The translations under genes were made by a program, and so were the position numbers. Source: Echeneis naucrates (taxonomy: Eukaryota; Chordata; Actinopteri; Carangiformes; Echeneidae). Taken from it: DNA of 64,000 nt. The stretch covers positions 17,924,308 through 17,988,307 of the forward strand of contig NC_042534.1 in assembly GCF_900963305.1 (NCBI RefSeq), given 5' to 3'. Shown here piece by piece: positions 37,728 to 50,690 of the stretch. Position 1 is the stretch's first letter. Each line of letters begins with the position of its first letter. The notes below the pieces were generated by a model. The model was not told where the DNA came from. It saw only the letters and a list, made by a program, of their open reading frames with translations, and ran no database searches.

Positions 37728-39768
37728 ATGGAGGGAGCAAGCGCCAGCATATTTGTCACTGTTCAGAAGATCTATTACCCCTTACTTTGCATTATGGGTA
37801 TTCCAGGTTGGTGGCTTGTAATTTTGTTTGTTCTTTAGCTTTTCATATACAATAAGGTTTTATTGGTGTCATAATACTACAACATATAAAATTATTGATA
37901 ACTGTTTAGATGTTAATTTAACCAAGCAACCAGATAAGCATTGACTCCATGCCTTAAGTGAATAAATGTATTAATGATTTACTAAATAAAACTGCACGCT
38001 AGCTGTTACAGTACAACAGCAACATGAAAAGGATATGGAGCATAAATTTGCCCCTAAACACACATTCAGATGATTACAGATACAGAATGGAAGAAGAGTG
38101 AAACTATAAGACTATTTTTGTAAGCAGTAAAACAAAAAAGAAAGGCACACTCCAGTGTGTATAATGTCTTTCATTTTGTATGCCTCTTGGTCTCTTTTTC
38201 CTTACCCTCAAGCAACCGGCAATGTAAATCCTGTTAATTTGTGGGTGCACAAGGCTACCAAGTTAAATAAGACACTTATTTGACAACGCTTCACTAACAG
38301 TTTCCTCCTGCTTCCAGTATTTGAGCTCAACGTGACTGAACAGTAGAGTAACAAGGTTAGCTGTTGAACACAGAGGACATCTAGCAATAAGGCAAATATG
38401 ACTACAGTCTAAGGATTGAGTGTCACTAGGACCATTGTCAAATGGCCTGCAAGAGCTGCAAATGAAAGTTAAAATTGTGCTGTTAGATGTTTAAGTATCA
38501 GATATGCATATCTTACAGATAAACAAACTTTACAGAGATACTTATTCACATGTATTTTTTTCTCCATCTGCTAGTGGCCAACATGAATGAAACATGAACA
38601 GCTTTAATCACCGATAGTCATTATGAACAGCTTCATGGAGACTGAGTCAGACTCGTGTATCTTGTACTCATCTTGAGTGCTGTCTTTCTTCTCTAGCCAA
38701 ACCTCTTCACCTGTATATGATCTGCTTCCGTAAATGTGGGATGTCTGACACAGCCATCATTTACCTGAGCTGTCTGGCTATTGCGGGAACCCTTCTATCT
38801 AGTGGGGTGATCCTCATGACCTGACCCTCACCTTCTGGCTGCTGCAGCCATTCTGGCACTCTCACCCTTGGTGTGGCATCTGGGTTTTCCTGCAGTATGG
38901 ATCACTCTATAGCTCTTCCTGGATCGTGGTAGTGTTCACCATAGAGCGTTACCTCGTTCTTCGTAGCACAGCAGTCAGGCAGAAATTCTCCCAGGCCTGG
39001 ATCAGCAAATTCACCTGTATGGCTATCTTCCTGGTGTCACATCTTGTCTCTGTGCCACTGGGCTGGATCAATAATGTCACACATGTTAACTATACTGTGG
39101 ATGGGGAGAATGTGACACTGCCCCGGTGTCGTTACCGTAATGAGACCTATGTTACTGTTATAGTATGGATAACAACCTTCCTCTCAGGGGGAATCCCCAT
39201 TGTGTTGGTGATCATCTTTAACTACCTCAATGGGTACCATCTTTGCCGTGCCAGCAACCTTTTTTCACAAAGGCAAGAACGTCGGGTTATGCATGGAAGG
39301 AGCACCAGAGGCATGTTGCGGAGGACCATCTTATTGCTGAGCACTGTGTCTTTGGCCTTTGTCTTTCTCAGTCTACCCCGTTTTGTCACATACTGCATCC
39401 TGAGAACTAAGTATAATGATGAGGACTTTAACAGGAATGACTACAAAATCCTGATTAATGTGGCTGGAGACTTAGCCAACATGCTGCAAAACCTTAACTC
39501 CACCACCAATTTCCTGCTTTATTGCATGGTCAGCCAGCGCTTCCGGAGGGAGCTGGTCCAGGTAGTGACTTGCAAGGAGAGGGCATGTGAGCTTGGTTCT
39601 GTTCTCACTCACACGACCATGAAAATCTTCTCAGTTGTAGATCATAAGGCTTCTCCATCCAGTGACCCGGTGACTGTGGTTCTAACCAGTCTCAGACAGA
39701 GAGAGACAGGCACAGAGACAGGCACATTTATTGACAAACACATTTCACAAGCTTCATCAGTGAATTGA
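37728..39768 (+). CDS. GPR139-like class A GPCR (copy 2, better copy)
   Basis: Exons 37728-37806 (79 bases) and 38697-39768, joined in phase 1 (donor CCAG|GTTGG, acceptor TTCTCTAG). From 38926 to the TGA at 39766-39768 there is one open frame of 280 residues. It covers the end of TM3 (FTIERYLVL), TM4, ECL2 with NVT and NET glycosylation sequons, TM5 (GGIPIVLVIIFNYL), TM6 (FVFLSLPRFVTYC), TM7 (LNSTTNFLLYC) and a Ser/Thr-rich tail. TM2 and ECL1 (38740-38925) are disturbed by small indels that differ from those in copy 1; together the copies imply one normal receptor of roughly 390 residues. AATAAA at 39926-39931 is a likely poly(A) signal. It is predicted to act at the plasma membrane through G proteins. 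ERY replaces the usual DRY. Confidence 0.85.
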
Positions 39769-41822
39769 TAAATGCAGCAGCAGAACCTATGATGACTACT
39801 GGCCAAACAAGAGACAGTGATGTTGGCCTGTTAGTAAATCAAAGTGAGGGCACACATCTCAACAACAAGTTGACAGAATTGTGATATCTTTGGTCTTCTC
39901 CTAATGTTTCATCTTTCATCATCACAATAAAAAAAAAATTAATATGTAATATGTCACTAGTATGCTAGCACACTAAATGAAAATGGTAACACCGTGCCTA
40001 ACAAGGAAACAACAGATCCACTTAGGTGACAGTATACTCTTGCAATAGACTCATACTCAATTTATGGAATGTGATTCTTAAATAGTTTTTGCATCATCTT
40101 GGTCTTGTCTCATTATGACAGAAATAAAAAACTGGCAGGTGATCTTAACTGTTTCACTGCTCATCCAAGATGCTACATGATATTAAACTGTATTTGTTCC
40201 AAAAGACTAGTCATCTGCATGTAGTCAATTGTTTACTTGTTGTATTATTGTAATCTATTGCTTTGTGCTGTCTTTTCTAATGGTGCTTAAGCGACATGAC
40301 ACCTTTCAAAACAAAAAGCAGCAAAACCTGACTGGCCACAGGTTACTCTGCTTTTTGAAGAAAATAATCTGATTGCAGCGGTAGTCATGAATATTTGCAT
40401 AAACCAGTCACGAGTCCAAGTTTTGCATAAAGCAGAAAGGGACAAGCAGCAGGATTGCTTCCTGTTTGCCTCAGAACAAGTTTGTGCTGTGGCTGCGGGA
40501 GAGTTGGAAGGTAGGTGTGAGTGGCCAAGGAGGTTTAGTTTACTCAGTGTGTGTGAATTTTCTGTCTGTATTTGAGAAAATAAAATTAAAAACTTCTGAA
40601 AAGTTTACATACCAGACATACCAGTAGATCTGCGACTTTGACCTTTGTGCTAGTTTGTAGTGTTCGGGTTGATGTGTAACACCCAAACCTTTCTTTAAAG
40701 AAACATATTTTGTTCAGTGAGAACAAACATGAATAGTTCATGTTCTTTCCCTTGTTCTCTATCTATCTTCTTTCTAGTTCTGCTAATTCTAGCTTTGTTT
40801 TAAAAGTGACCTTCAATGTCTTGGCTGAAACTAAAGTTCTTTTGTCTCAGATGTTCCCCTGGAAGGTGCTGTACTGTGAGTGCTTATGTAAATTCTTTTG
40901 GACTATTAAATTCCTGAAATGCTGTTTTCAATTTCACTTTGCCAGAATCAACAGACTCTTTTCTTCTGTGAGAAAATGGACTCTTACAGAGGTAGGAAAT
41001 AAACCTATCAGCCTCATAGCACTCATAAATCTATTAAGTTTATCATGGCATAACCACTAGTAATCGTTCTCTTTTCAAAGTAATTGTTAAAGTAAATGCA
41101 AGCCTGTTCTCAGATCTTCGAAGAAAACAGAGATGGCATCCCATCTGATCATATGTGTCCAATAGATAAAAAGACAATTAAAAAATAGTCAGCAGCTATT
41201 GTCAGCTGTGATAGACTGACCTGACTGGATTGGCTCCAGCAATCCCTGACAACCCTGATTGACAATTGGGTTGAAATCCTTCCGACATACAATAACACGT
41301 GGCAACCAGACCAACAGAACCAGCTTTCAACAGAGAAGCTACCACTGAAACTGATATTATGAGAATCATTAAATCTTGTAGGTCATTCAGAGTCATAGAA
41401 GATTGGCATTAACTCGACTGTCCTGGGCTTCTCCAGTTACCATAATCTTAAACTTCTCAGTTCTTTAAGGTATATCTTCACATATCTATCAATTACTTCT
41501 TTTCTCTCCTATATTGTATTCAACAGAAGATCACCTTTCTACCTGTAACTAGCTAATTAATCTCCTCCCCATTGAGTCCAAGGCTGAAAACAGAATAATG
41601 ATTGACTTTTTAAATATAAATTCCTTTCCTTTGCTTCCAAAGCAGTTAGGATGATTTATGTATGTGTGTCCATGTAAAGCAGATGAAAAATTTAAATTTT
41701 TGTAAATTTGGGTGTGTTTATTTTTATGTTTATTTGTGTATATTGTGAAAATAAATAAATCAACAATAACAAAACATTTTTTCTGAGCAAAACCCAAATT
41801 TTCACTTGGCTTTTGTGGTCAG

Positions 41823-44800
41823 GACCTTGTCATCATCATAGTGTTCCCATTGAGATGGATGAGCGCATGACATCCTCCAGTCTGGCATTGGTCTGGCCTC
41901 CCTCTTGTAAACAATGCAACGGACATACAGAGGCAAGCAATAGTCCACAGGACAATGGCAGTGAGTCACCTATTACCATACACCTTGGCAGACAGAGGAG
42001 ACTGCCTGAGAGCCAGCCCCAGCACCAATCCAGAGATGCTGGGAATGTTGCTCCAGACCACAGCTTTCTAGTCCACACACAATCAGGACAGATGAAACCA
42101 CCCCACCCTGCAGGTGCTTGGTCTAATGGCTTCAGAGAGCTACCACTGTATGAAGGGGAAGAAATGGTCAACTACAGTAGGAGCTCTGCAGGCCCACCAA
42201 ACTGGCCCCAAAAGAACTCTGTGGATGAGGCAGAATACTTGGAACCCCCTCTCCCACTTCTGTCTGATATTAACAATACTTACTATGGCTCATCACAGCA
42301 ACCAGCACCACGAATGCCTGCAAAGTGTAAGTGTTTAATTATCAAGAGAAACATAATGGAGCCTGGTCCTATGGTCTGAGTTGTATGTATTTTTTCACAT
42401 TAGACAATCTGGTCCTGGAAGAATGAAGTCCAATAACTGATTATCTAATTGTTGCTCTAAAACATAAAGCAATAAATGAACGCAGGATTAATATATGTAT
42501 TTGTACACATAATATCACAGAGCTGTTGTTTGTGGGTGGGTATCATTGTTTAAATAAGCACTTCACCCAAAAATTATTTTGATTGTGTGTGTCTCTTTGG
42601 TAGCTTTTAGTGACCCATCTAGTGGTTAGTGTCATCAGTGACTGGCTATTACTATATAAATGTTAGATATTGATAAAAGTGTATAATATTTTGATGCAGG
42701 CTACAAATGACCTCCAAACATTATTAATGGTCTCCAACACTAAATCTGCTGTGAAATGACTGTGATTCTAAAGTAGGAAAAATCACCGCGACGTGATGAT
42801 TAGAATTTTAAATTCCCGACAGATCTGATAATCATGATGCCTGTGATGGATTACATTTTGTCATTTGGCTGCTACTGATTGCATTTCTGTGAGGTCTATA
42901 GGATCTCATTATTACTGCTCCGGGAAGTGTCCAAACTTGGACTTGATGTTGACTGCTCCGTGTGTCTATGTAGGTTCCAATCCAAAGCAGGGAAGGAGTC
43001 TCAGACATTGTGCATGCTGCCCTCCAACAAATCAGCCCCGTAACAATTACAATTATGGTTATTATAACCATCCTTACTCGGGAGATTTACACAGGCAGCC
43101 CCAGCACCAGCACCAACAGTCCTGGTAGGAGAACAACTTCTGTCCTGTTTGTGATTGTGATCTGATGCGTTCAGCTATGATTTTCCATAGATCTCATCAG
43201 TGTTGCTGATTATTTCCTCTACCAGGAATCCTTCAAAAAACAAACTTCAGCTTCAAGATGGTCCAAATGCCGCTCAACAGTCTATGCCTCTTCATATGGG
43301 GCCTCCTAGAGATGTGATGCATGAGGTCAGTGTGGGCTACCAGGCACATTCAGGACCTGCCACAAGGGAAATCAGGAAGACCATAAGTTTACCCGAGGAA
43401 TGTAGTAAGTCCCACCCCTTCTCATAAGTATGTATATGTGATGCATACTGTTTCGGTACATCACCAAAAAAAAAAAAATAAATAAAAAAAAAAAATTCAA
43501 GAAAGTTTGCAGTTGAAGTTTGTACAAAGATTCCAGGAACATTTCTGACCTGTATAGGACCAGGGCCCAAGCAAATACCCATAGAATCTTGGCAGATGTG
43601 ACCCATCCCTTGTTCAATGAACTCTCAGTACATTCCTTGTGTTGATCATACACTCTGCTAAGGTGCAAAACCAACAATTGTTGTATCATTTTTGAGTATT
43701 GCTCTGCATTGGTCTGTATGTGTGATTGACTTGTGTTGACCACTGGCTGCATAGAAAATTGCTATTGATGTTTATGTTTTCATCACATACTCAGTGGACA
43801 CAGCCAACGAGATTATTCTGTTTACCAAATTTCTGACTGATCAAGGATTCAAACCAGCAGTAAGTCCTGTCCTTTCTGCACCACCTCAGTCTCAGTGACT
43901 TGCACTCACACTCTGCTCTGTTTCTTAACAGATTGACATCTTTGAAACCCAATCCGAAGAATGGGCATCGCCAAATGGATGGACAGCTATTTGAATGATG
44001 TCAGTCTGACAGCCTGGTTTTGTATAGACAATGAATCCATGTTTGACATATGGAGTCCTGTGACAAGCTGACACAAAATAATATTTTACAGAAATCAGTG
44101 CTCATCATTGTGGTCATTAGTCCCAAGTACAAGGAGGACGTGGAGGGAGCTGGAGGTGATGACCACGGCCCTGCACACTAAATACATTCATAATCAGGTA
44201 ACAGAAATGAGAAACACGCTAATAAGACAGTTCATAACAGCTGAGACAGCTGAGATGGGAAACTTGTCCTGTCCCAGTAGTTTCCCATTCTTAATTCTTG
44301 TCAAAGTTAAAGTTTCACTTAATTTTTTCACTGGATATTAGACAGCAGGTGAACATTAGTCCTGAAATTGATGTTGAAATAGGAAAATGTTCCAGGTTGA
44401 GGATGAGAGAAACTTTGAACCAAACTGCAATGTATAGATGACTGTATAGATGTATACTGTATAGATGGCTCAAGGAAAGTGGTTGATACTTTTTTTTTTT
44501 TTTTTGTAATTTTGGGTCCATCTTTGAACATCACCCTGACATGGTAACATTATATCATTTAACTCCATGCCAGAAAGGAGAATGAGGAAACAACAGAAAT
44601 GTGAGCACCAGAATTAACCCTTCCCTGCTCCATCCAGCATCCTCAAAATCACACTCCCAGTGTTAGTATGTCACAGAGAAGCCTACTGTAGCTGGACGTG
44701 TCAAAGACTTCAACAGCTCAATGCTTTAAAGTGCAGCTCCTGATGTGTTAATAAGATTAAGAGGTATTTTATTTACTGTTATCCAACAAAAAATTATTTT

Positions 44801-46488
44801 CTCATTTTAATGCCTGTGTCTACACAGTGTTCATTACATTTTTCAGGTTTGACAAAAATGCTTTTGTAAGTTCCATAACTTACAGGCTGCAGTGCATTCA
44901 GTTCACAGTAAAACACAGATGAATGCTAGCAAATTTAACCACACAGAGATAAAGGAAGCGGTCTACTGATTTTCAGCCCGTGTTATTAAATGAAACACTT
45001 ATGGGAAGGTTATGGAGTGCTGTTGGCACTGATTGCCCTCTCTTGCTGTTGGCACAGATACAAAATGAGTTCATCCAGCAAGGCTGCCTGAACTTCAGAC
45101 TGGTTCCTGTACTGTTTCCTAACGCAACTAAGGTGGGTACAAGCAATGAACAATGAAACACACCAAAGGTTCTCCAACCTAAAACAGACAAAAAAATTTG
45201 TTTGAATTTGTAAGCTCAACTTAGTGGAAAAAAAAATAACTCAAACCTACACTTACCTACAAACCTACCTAAACACACACTCTATTAGCAACATTATGCT
45301 GAGGGTTATTGCTGATTAGAAAACAGATCTAATTCTTCTCCTCAGTGTTTTTCTACATACTTTTTTGATCTGGAAACCTTGAATATCACATCTTCAACTT
45401 CTCAGCAGGCGAGATGAAATGTGGTGCAAAATTTGGACTCAGGTTCCAGTTTAGCCTCATAAATATAATTAAGAGTATAAAAACTATCATACAGAAGCAC
45501 AATTAGACCACTGTAAGAGTCAATCCTTTACATGTAACTTTTTTGTTTCTAGTGGCAAAGTCAGTTAAGAAACACAAGTATAAAATGCATGCAGTAAACT
45601 AGATTTTAGCAAAAATGCTGATTTGCAACAAAATATATAGTTACACATGATGAAAAAGTTGCTAGATAGTGGTTTAAAAGTGATCTGGTTTGACTTAAGC
45701 CAAATATATTAAATGTGTGCTGATGATGGTATTGATAGAATACTCCCTGTTTGTTTGTTTGTTTTTTTATTAAAGCAGATTCCATTATATTATTTGCTTT
45801 ACTGGGAGTACAGTTTGTCCAATGTTGTGAAATACATTAGCAACATAAAGGATGCATGCTGTCCCTTCGACTGGCCACATTGGTCCAAACTTCAGCAAAA
45901 CTTTAATTTAAAAAGTTGTTATTCTGCTGGTAGCTGGTTTAAATCTATTCATTTTTGTTCAGAATTTAGTTTCAAAGGGTTAGACAAACTCTAAACAATT
46001 CAACCTCTTCATTTAGCACTGCTCATAGTATTAAATAAAAAGCCCAAGAGTGAGTGGCTGAAATGAGAATGAACCACAGTCTTTCTCAAACAAATGTTAA
46101 CAGCTTTATCATTTTCACAGTTTTCCTGTGAAGCAGCGTAATAAGTTTAAGTAGGTGTCATGAACTAGATTTGCTCCTGCTTGATTTTAGAGTTGAGCTG
46201 TGGAGTAATAGAGAAGTTCTGATCTTACTTGACCTGTGACCACGTGTGTTTATGAAGTGAGGAAAGGTGAAAAAGAGAAGGATGTTTTTACTCCATCTGA
46301 AGCTCATATTTCATCACTGACCCTCCCTCTATGTGTCTTAGATACATGTCCCTAACTGGCTACAGAGCACCAGGATCTACCGCTGGCCCCAGGACACCCA
46401 GGACCTGCTGCTGCGCCTGGTCAGGGAGGAGCGCTACGTCATTCCACAACAGGGGTCAGACCTCACCCTCACTGTTCGCCCCCTTTGA
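41823..46488 (+). CDS. traf3ip2: traf3ip2 (Act1/CIKS), copy 2, broken in the SEFIR exons
   Basis: Exons correspond to copy 1: 41823-42326, 42974-43124, 43226-43404, the remnant of the first SEFIR exon ending at 43859, 43932-43999, 44092-44197, 45058-45132 and 46342-46488. Three changes damage it. A 63-base deletion between direct repeats ATGTTTT removes the acceptor and first bases of the SEFIR exon (join at 43774-43780). One base is missing in the next exon (68 versus 69 bases). One extra C lies in the [11 protein letters not shown] exon (106 versus 105). Exons outside this stretch are identical in frame. It sits in the syntenic position between fyn and rev3l, so this is probably the true locus carrying assembly errors or a defective haplotype, not a second gene. 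Confidence 0.9.
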
Positions 46489-46563
46489 GAAAACCTGAAA
46501 GCTCAGAACCCCTGCAGTGCATTAATTAGAATGGCCCATTAGCTCAATGCTTATGATCTGAAT

Positions 46564-47178
46564 CCAGTGTTGGGCGTAACGCCTTACAAATGTAATTAGT
46601 TACTGTAAAGCATTGCTTTTTGCTGTAATGTGGTAATGTAGGGCATTCCAAAAAAAAAAGTTGATAATATTTTACTAGGTACAAATGTCAGTAATGCGCA
46701 CAATGTTTCACTTCCGTTCTAATCTTCTATACAGAAGAGAAGAGTGCAGCAACAGCAAATGCAACGCTGGACAGTACGTTCGCAAGATGGGCATCTGTCC
46801 ATTACTTTCAGTTCATCATAAATAAGGACATAAGGAATATCGTAGTTAAATGCACTTTGTGTATGAAACCTAAAGATCTGTCCACTTCCCGAAGTAGCAC
46901 CAGTAATATTAAATTACTGTGGCTATTATATTGTTATCAAATCATTCAGTTTTTAGCCTTAAGTCTAGCTCAATCAGATACCACATCACCTTCCACTGGA
47001 TGCATAATGAGCTAATTGAGCATAATGAGCTACATTTAGAATGCCAAAAAAAAAAAAAATCTGTTCTTTTGGTGAGAGTAACTTAAAAGTAATGCAAAAG
47101 TTGTATAATGCCTTACATTTCAAATACAGTAATGTTATGATGTAATGAATTACTTTGAAATAACAGTAAATACACTGG
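46564..47178 (+). mobile_element. hAT-superfamily DNA transposon remnant
   Basis: 615 bases with ends CCAGTG and CACTGG, flanked by an 8-base target-site duplication with one mismatch (ATCTGAAT 46556-46563, ATCTGAAC 47179-47186), as expected for hAT. The inverted ends are degenerate over roughly 85 bases. Inside, about 46735-46907 encodes the start of a BED-finger transposase: FARWASVHYF, then KCTLCMKPKDLSTSRSSTSN with the first Cys pair, after which the frame is lost. Most of the transposase is missing, so the element is non-autonomous. It begins 75 bases after the traf3ip2 stop codon. Confidence 0.75.
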
Positions 47179-47362
47179 ATCTGAACAGGTGTGCACACTT
47201 TAAACACCAGCTCATACAGCTTTTTTCTGCATGCCACGCCCATCTCCCATCCCTGTCATCCCAATTCCTCTCTCTATATCACCAAATGCATCAACTAAAG
47301 GCTTTTACATTTGCCACTTTTTTCCGCTGTTTATATATAGCCTGTTCTGCTCATTCATTATT

Positions 47363-47368
47363 AATAAA
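47363..47368 (+). terminator. Candidate traf3ip2 poly(A) signal
   Basis: AATAAA about 880 bases downstream of the copy 2 stop codon. No AATAAA lies between the stop and the hAT element, so the 3' UTR probably runs through that element to here. Transcript ends would be needed to confirm this. Confidence 0.35.
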
Positions 47369-48682
47369 GCCTGAGTCTGCCAAGGTAATTTTTAAAAAAT
47401 ACTTACTTAATTACTTTTAACAATGTTTAACGCTTTCCACAGATAAAAAACAAATGTATTTCGATACAATGCAATATATATTTTTTTCTTGGTAAAGCAT
47501 ATGAGTCACCAAAAGGTGGCAGCATGTTCCACATATTTAAAACACTCCATGCTGCATTTACCTCCTCATGACAACAGTCACAACCAACGCCTCAGTAAAG
47601 AAAGTCGCTATTGGCTGTCATAATTCTTATTCACATCCTTATTCAGTTCATTTTCAGTTGGTTTCACATATTTGTTTAATTATTCTTCAAACTGCTTATG
47701 GTTTAGATATTACTACTGTAATCAATGTGTTTTTATGCAACAATGTATATCCATCAAATCTTTAGCTTCATATAATAATGCATCATGGGCCGCTTGCCCG
47801 CGAATATTTCATATTAATAAATCCACTGTGTTTAAAAGAAGTTCGGGAAGACATGTAGAGAATGTTTCGGAGTTTCTGACATGGACACATGTCCATGCCC
47901 CACCCCCGACCGACACACACACACACACGGAGATACTCAAGGAGGGGTGAATGGCTCCTGCAGTGACTACAGCTGCGAGGGGCAGCATTAGGTCTGAGTG
48001 CTAAGCAGTAGTTTATATGACTACTCTATTTACTGCTCACTCTGTGATGACATCTCTTATTAACAACTGCCATCTCCACTGTGGTTAAAAAAAAAAGCGG
48101 GGGGCGCACAAAGGTCTTGATGAGTACAGGGAACTCAGACGTGGAGCAGAACATCCTGTCCATATGTTGCACTCTAAACCCCTGATAAGCCAGCCCTTAA
48201 CTTCATCATTCATTCTGTCAGTGCGCTCAGTCATTCAGCCTGCTCGCCAAATGCTGACATGAAAATGATTTGCGCACATCAATGTGGGCGGCGGGAGCTC
48301 GGGTGATGTCCAGGCCTTTATCAGCTCCTACATGAGGGTGATTTTTGTAAACACACGCCCAGTCGGCAGCAATAAATCCACTGTTTGTAATTTTCCCAGG
48401 ACTTGTGTGCCACTCCACTCTGTCTTATCTGGTGAGTCCAAAGCAACCAGACACACACAGCCTTGACCAAAAAGGCATGAATTCCCTGATCTATTTGCTC
48501 TGCTAATTCAAAAATACACTCCCAATGCTGGCTGATTCTATGGCTGTACATTCAGGAAAACATGCGTCAATAGCATGCTCCCAAATTCACTGGATCACCT
48601 TCTTTGTAATGTGTTGTCTTAAATAATATGAATATTTGGAATTAATTTTGAATACATTGAATGAAAATTTTAATATATGGAA

Positions 48683-48919
48683 TGAAGTTTGAATATATGG
48701 AGTATATAGGGACATTTGAATATCATATTGCCATCGGCACACTGTGTGATCTGTAGAAATGACGTCTGCCAATACATGTGGTGGTAGCTGATAGATATCG
48801 TAGTAAAGGTAGCTAGTCAATTAGTGGCACCAGGGATTTTTGTTTTTTGGGGGGTTGTTTATTAGAGAGAAGCTTCATGTCCGTATACTCCAACTCTCAT
48901 TTCATATATTCAAACTTCA
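48683..48919. repeat. Inverted-repeat (MITE-like) segment
   Basis: 48683-48715 ('tgaagtttgaatatatgg' then 'agtatatagggacat') recurs inverted at 48877-48919, with a short extra segment in the second arm. The arms are separated by about 160 bases. It could be the core of a non-autonomous DNA element, but I found no clear target-site duplication. Confidence 0.45.
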
Positions 48920-50459
48920 CTGTATATCCAAATGTATATAGATATATATAACAATATAGCTATAGATATAAATGAGTTAAAGATGGCATTGCCACCATCA
49001 CACTGGTTATGCACTGCCCCCATTTGTACCACCCATACTAAAAAACTGTGCGCTCAATGTACAGTAGGGCACTTTAGATAAAAGCTCATAGCTAACACTG
49101 CAGTACCAATGTCATATTTAATATGTAATATTTCTGGTTGACTTTGATATTAAATGTGTCACTAGTTTTTGCTCGTACACCTCAAATGTGCTGCTGACAA
49201 ATGTAAGTAGAAGTCTCCTGATTGGTTCATTAAGAGGGCAAAGCACTCACTCAGTATGTCAGCATGCACTCTTGCAGACAGAGCTTCAGTCTCCATTGAG
49301 ATCAAAATGCAATGAGTATATACACAGAATAGAACATTTTAAGTTTGAAAAAATGAAAAAGCAAATGTTTCCTCAGATTAATATTTCATCTTAAAGTCAG
49401 TAAATATTTCAGTGGTTGATAACAAAGGTCATTGTTAAGGGAAGGGAATGGTCCTGGTAGGTACTAGTGGAGTAGCAGTTGTTCTGGGTTGGTTCTGTGG
49501 CCAGCGTCAGTTAACGTGGGTTATTAAGGGGAACAGGAATTCCAATTGGGAACCAATTGGTTGACACACTGGTCTTTAGGCTGCCGCTGTTTGCGAATGA
49601 CTCTCAACGCCCACGTTGTTCTTTTAATGCCAGAAACCATTTTTAACTTGACTCAAAACAGCGTCAGAGTTATACTAGTTGACGTAACTGTCCGAAAGAC
49701 TAACCAGGCACTATCGTTACTGTAACACAGATTGTCTTGAGTTCATGTGCGAAAAGGAGTTGTGTCCCCCTGAGTTGCCAAAGGGCGGAAGTGAACAGGG
49801 TTTTTTACTGCAGTTGTTGTGCATGTGTGTCACTCGGTCCGGAGGAATAAAAGTGAAGTAGAGTTGGTGTTGGACCTGTCATTTCGTCTCCTGTCCCATT
49901 TATTATTTCCTTACATATATTGCAATTTTAATGTATTTGAAATTTTGAGCCAACACATACACATTTTTGTGCAAAATATCAATCAAACAGTGATTTATGT
50001 TGGCATCATACTCACCCATCACTTGCATGGTATCTTCTCATTGGGGGGAAGAGAAAATGGCTGTTATTCAGATTTCTAATGGAAGTGTGCCTCGCCAAGT
50101 GCCCGGATGTGAAAACAACATCCGTAGGTGTTGGATACCGTTAACTCTGTAGTTACGTCCACATGGATATGTTTTCTCACTAGCACGGCATTCATTGTAT
50201 CAGAATCAACACCACAACCTCAACACTTCACTCTAAAATGGTCGAACATTGGACTTTGACTCCAGTGATTTTGCTGTGTAGTGATAGAATGAAAGAACAG
50301 CTCAGCCCCCTCCCCCACCCCGCTGTCCACAAACCGGACTGGTTGAGGTCAAGTTGGGATGGATATGAAAACGTTGGCTAGGTCCAGGAATAAGATGTGC
50401 AGGTCTTTTCCTTCTTTTTTGACAGATTAGATTTGGTGCCTTATCATAATTATATGCTC

Positions 50460-50690
50460 CAAGCATCATGAGAGGCCAGGGATTCTGGCTTTCTGCACAG
50501 ATGTGTTAATCAAGGTATTTTGCTTAAGTAACAGGTACGTTGTCATCCTCTTAGCAACACTAAAGAAGACCTTCTCTTTCATATTCAACAAGTTGATCTG
50601 CTGGAATTGATTGATGTTTGAGGCATCTTTCTCCTTGGGGATTAGCACTCCTCCTGCTCTTCCAGTGTTTCCTCTACATTCATTTAGCAG
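50460..50690 (-). mobile_element. Non-LTR retrotransposon RT scrap
   Basis: The - strand reads GGVLIPKEKDASNINQF, then INLLNMKEKVFFSVAKRM and INTSVQKARIPGLS. These match the early RT region (IPK...F..I.LLN..KIF) of fish LINEs, perhaps L1/Tx1-like. It is under 80 codons and truncated on both sides. Confidence 0.65.

Larger units (their letters stand above)
34139..46907. repeat. Copy 2 of the 12.8-kb duplicated block
   Basis: This is the direct repeat of 1-12838. It is 69 bases shorter, 63 of which come from a single deletion at 43774. It runs without a gap from the spacer downstream of fyn into the DNA leading to rev3l, so it sits where synteny predicts traf3ip2. Its receptor gene reads better than copy 1 and its traf3ip2 reads worse. 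The two copies carry different small errors, as expected if both derive from one locus assembled twice from noisy reads. Confidence 0.95.
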
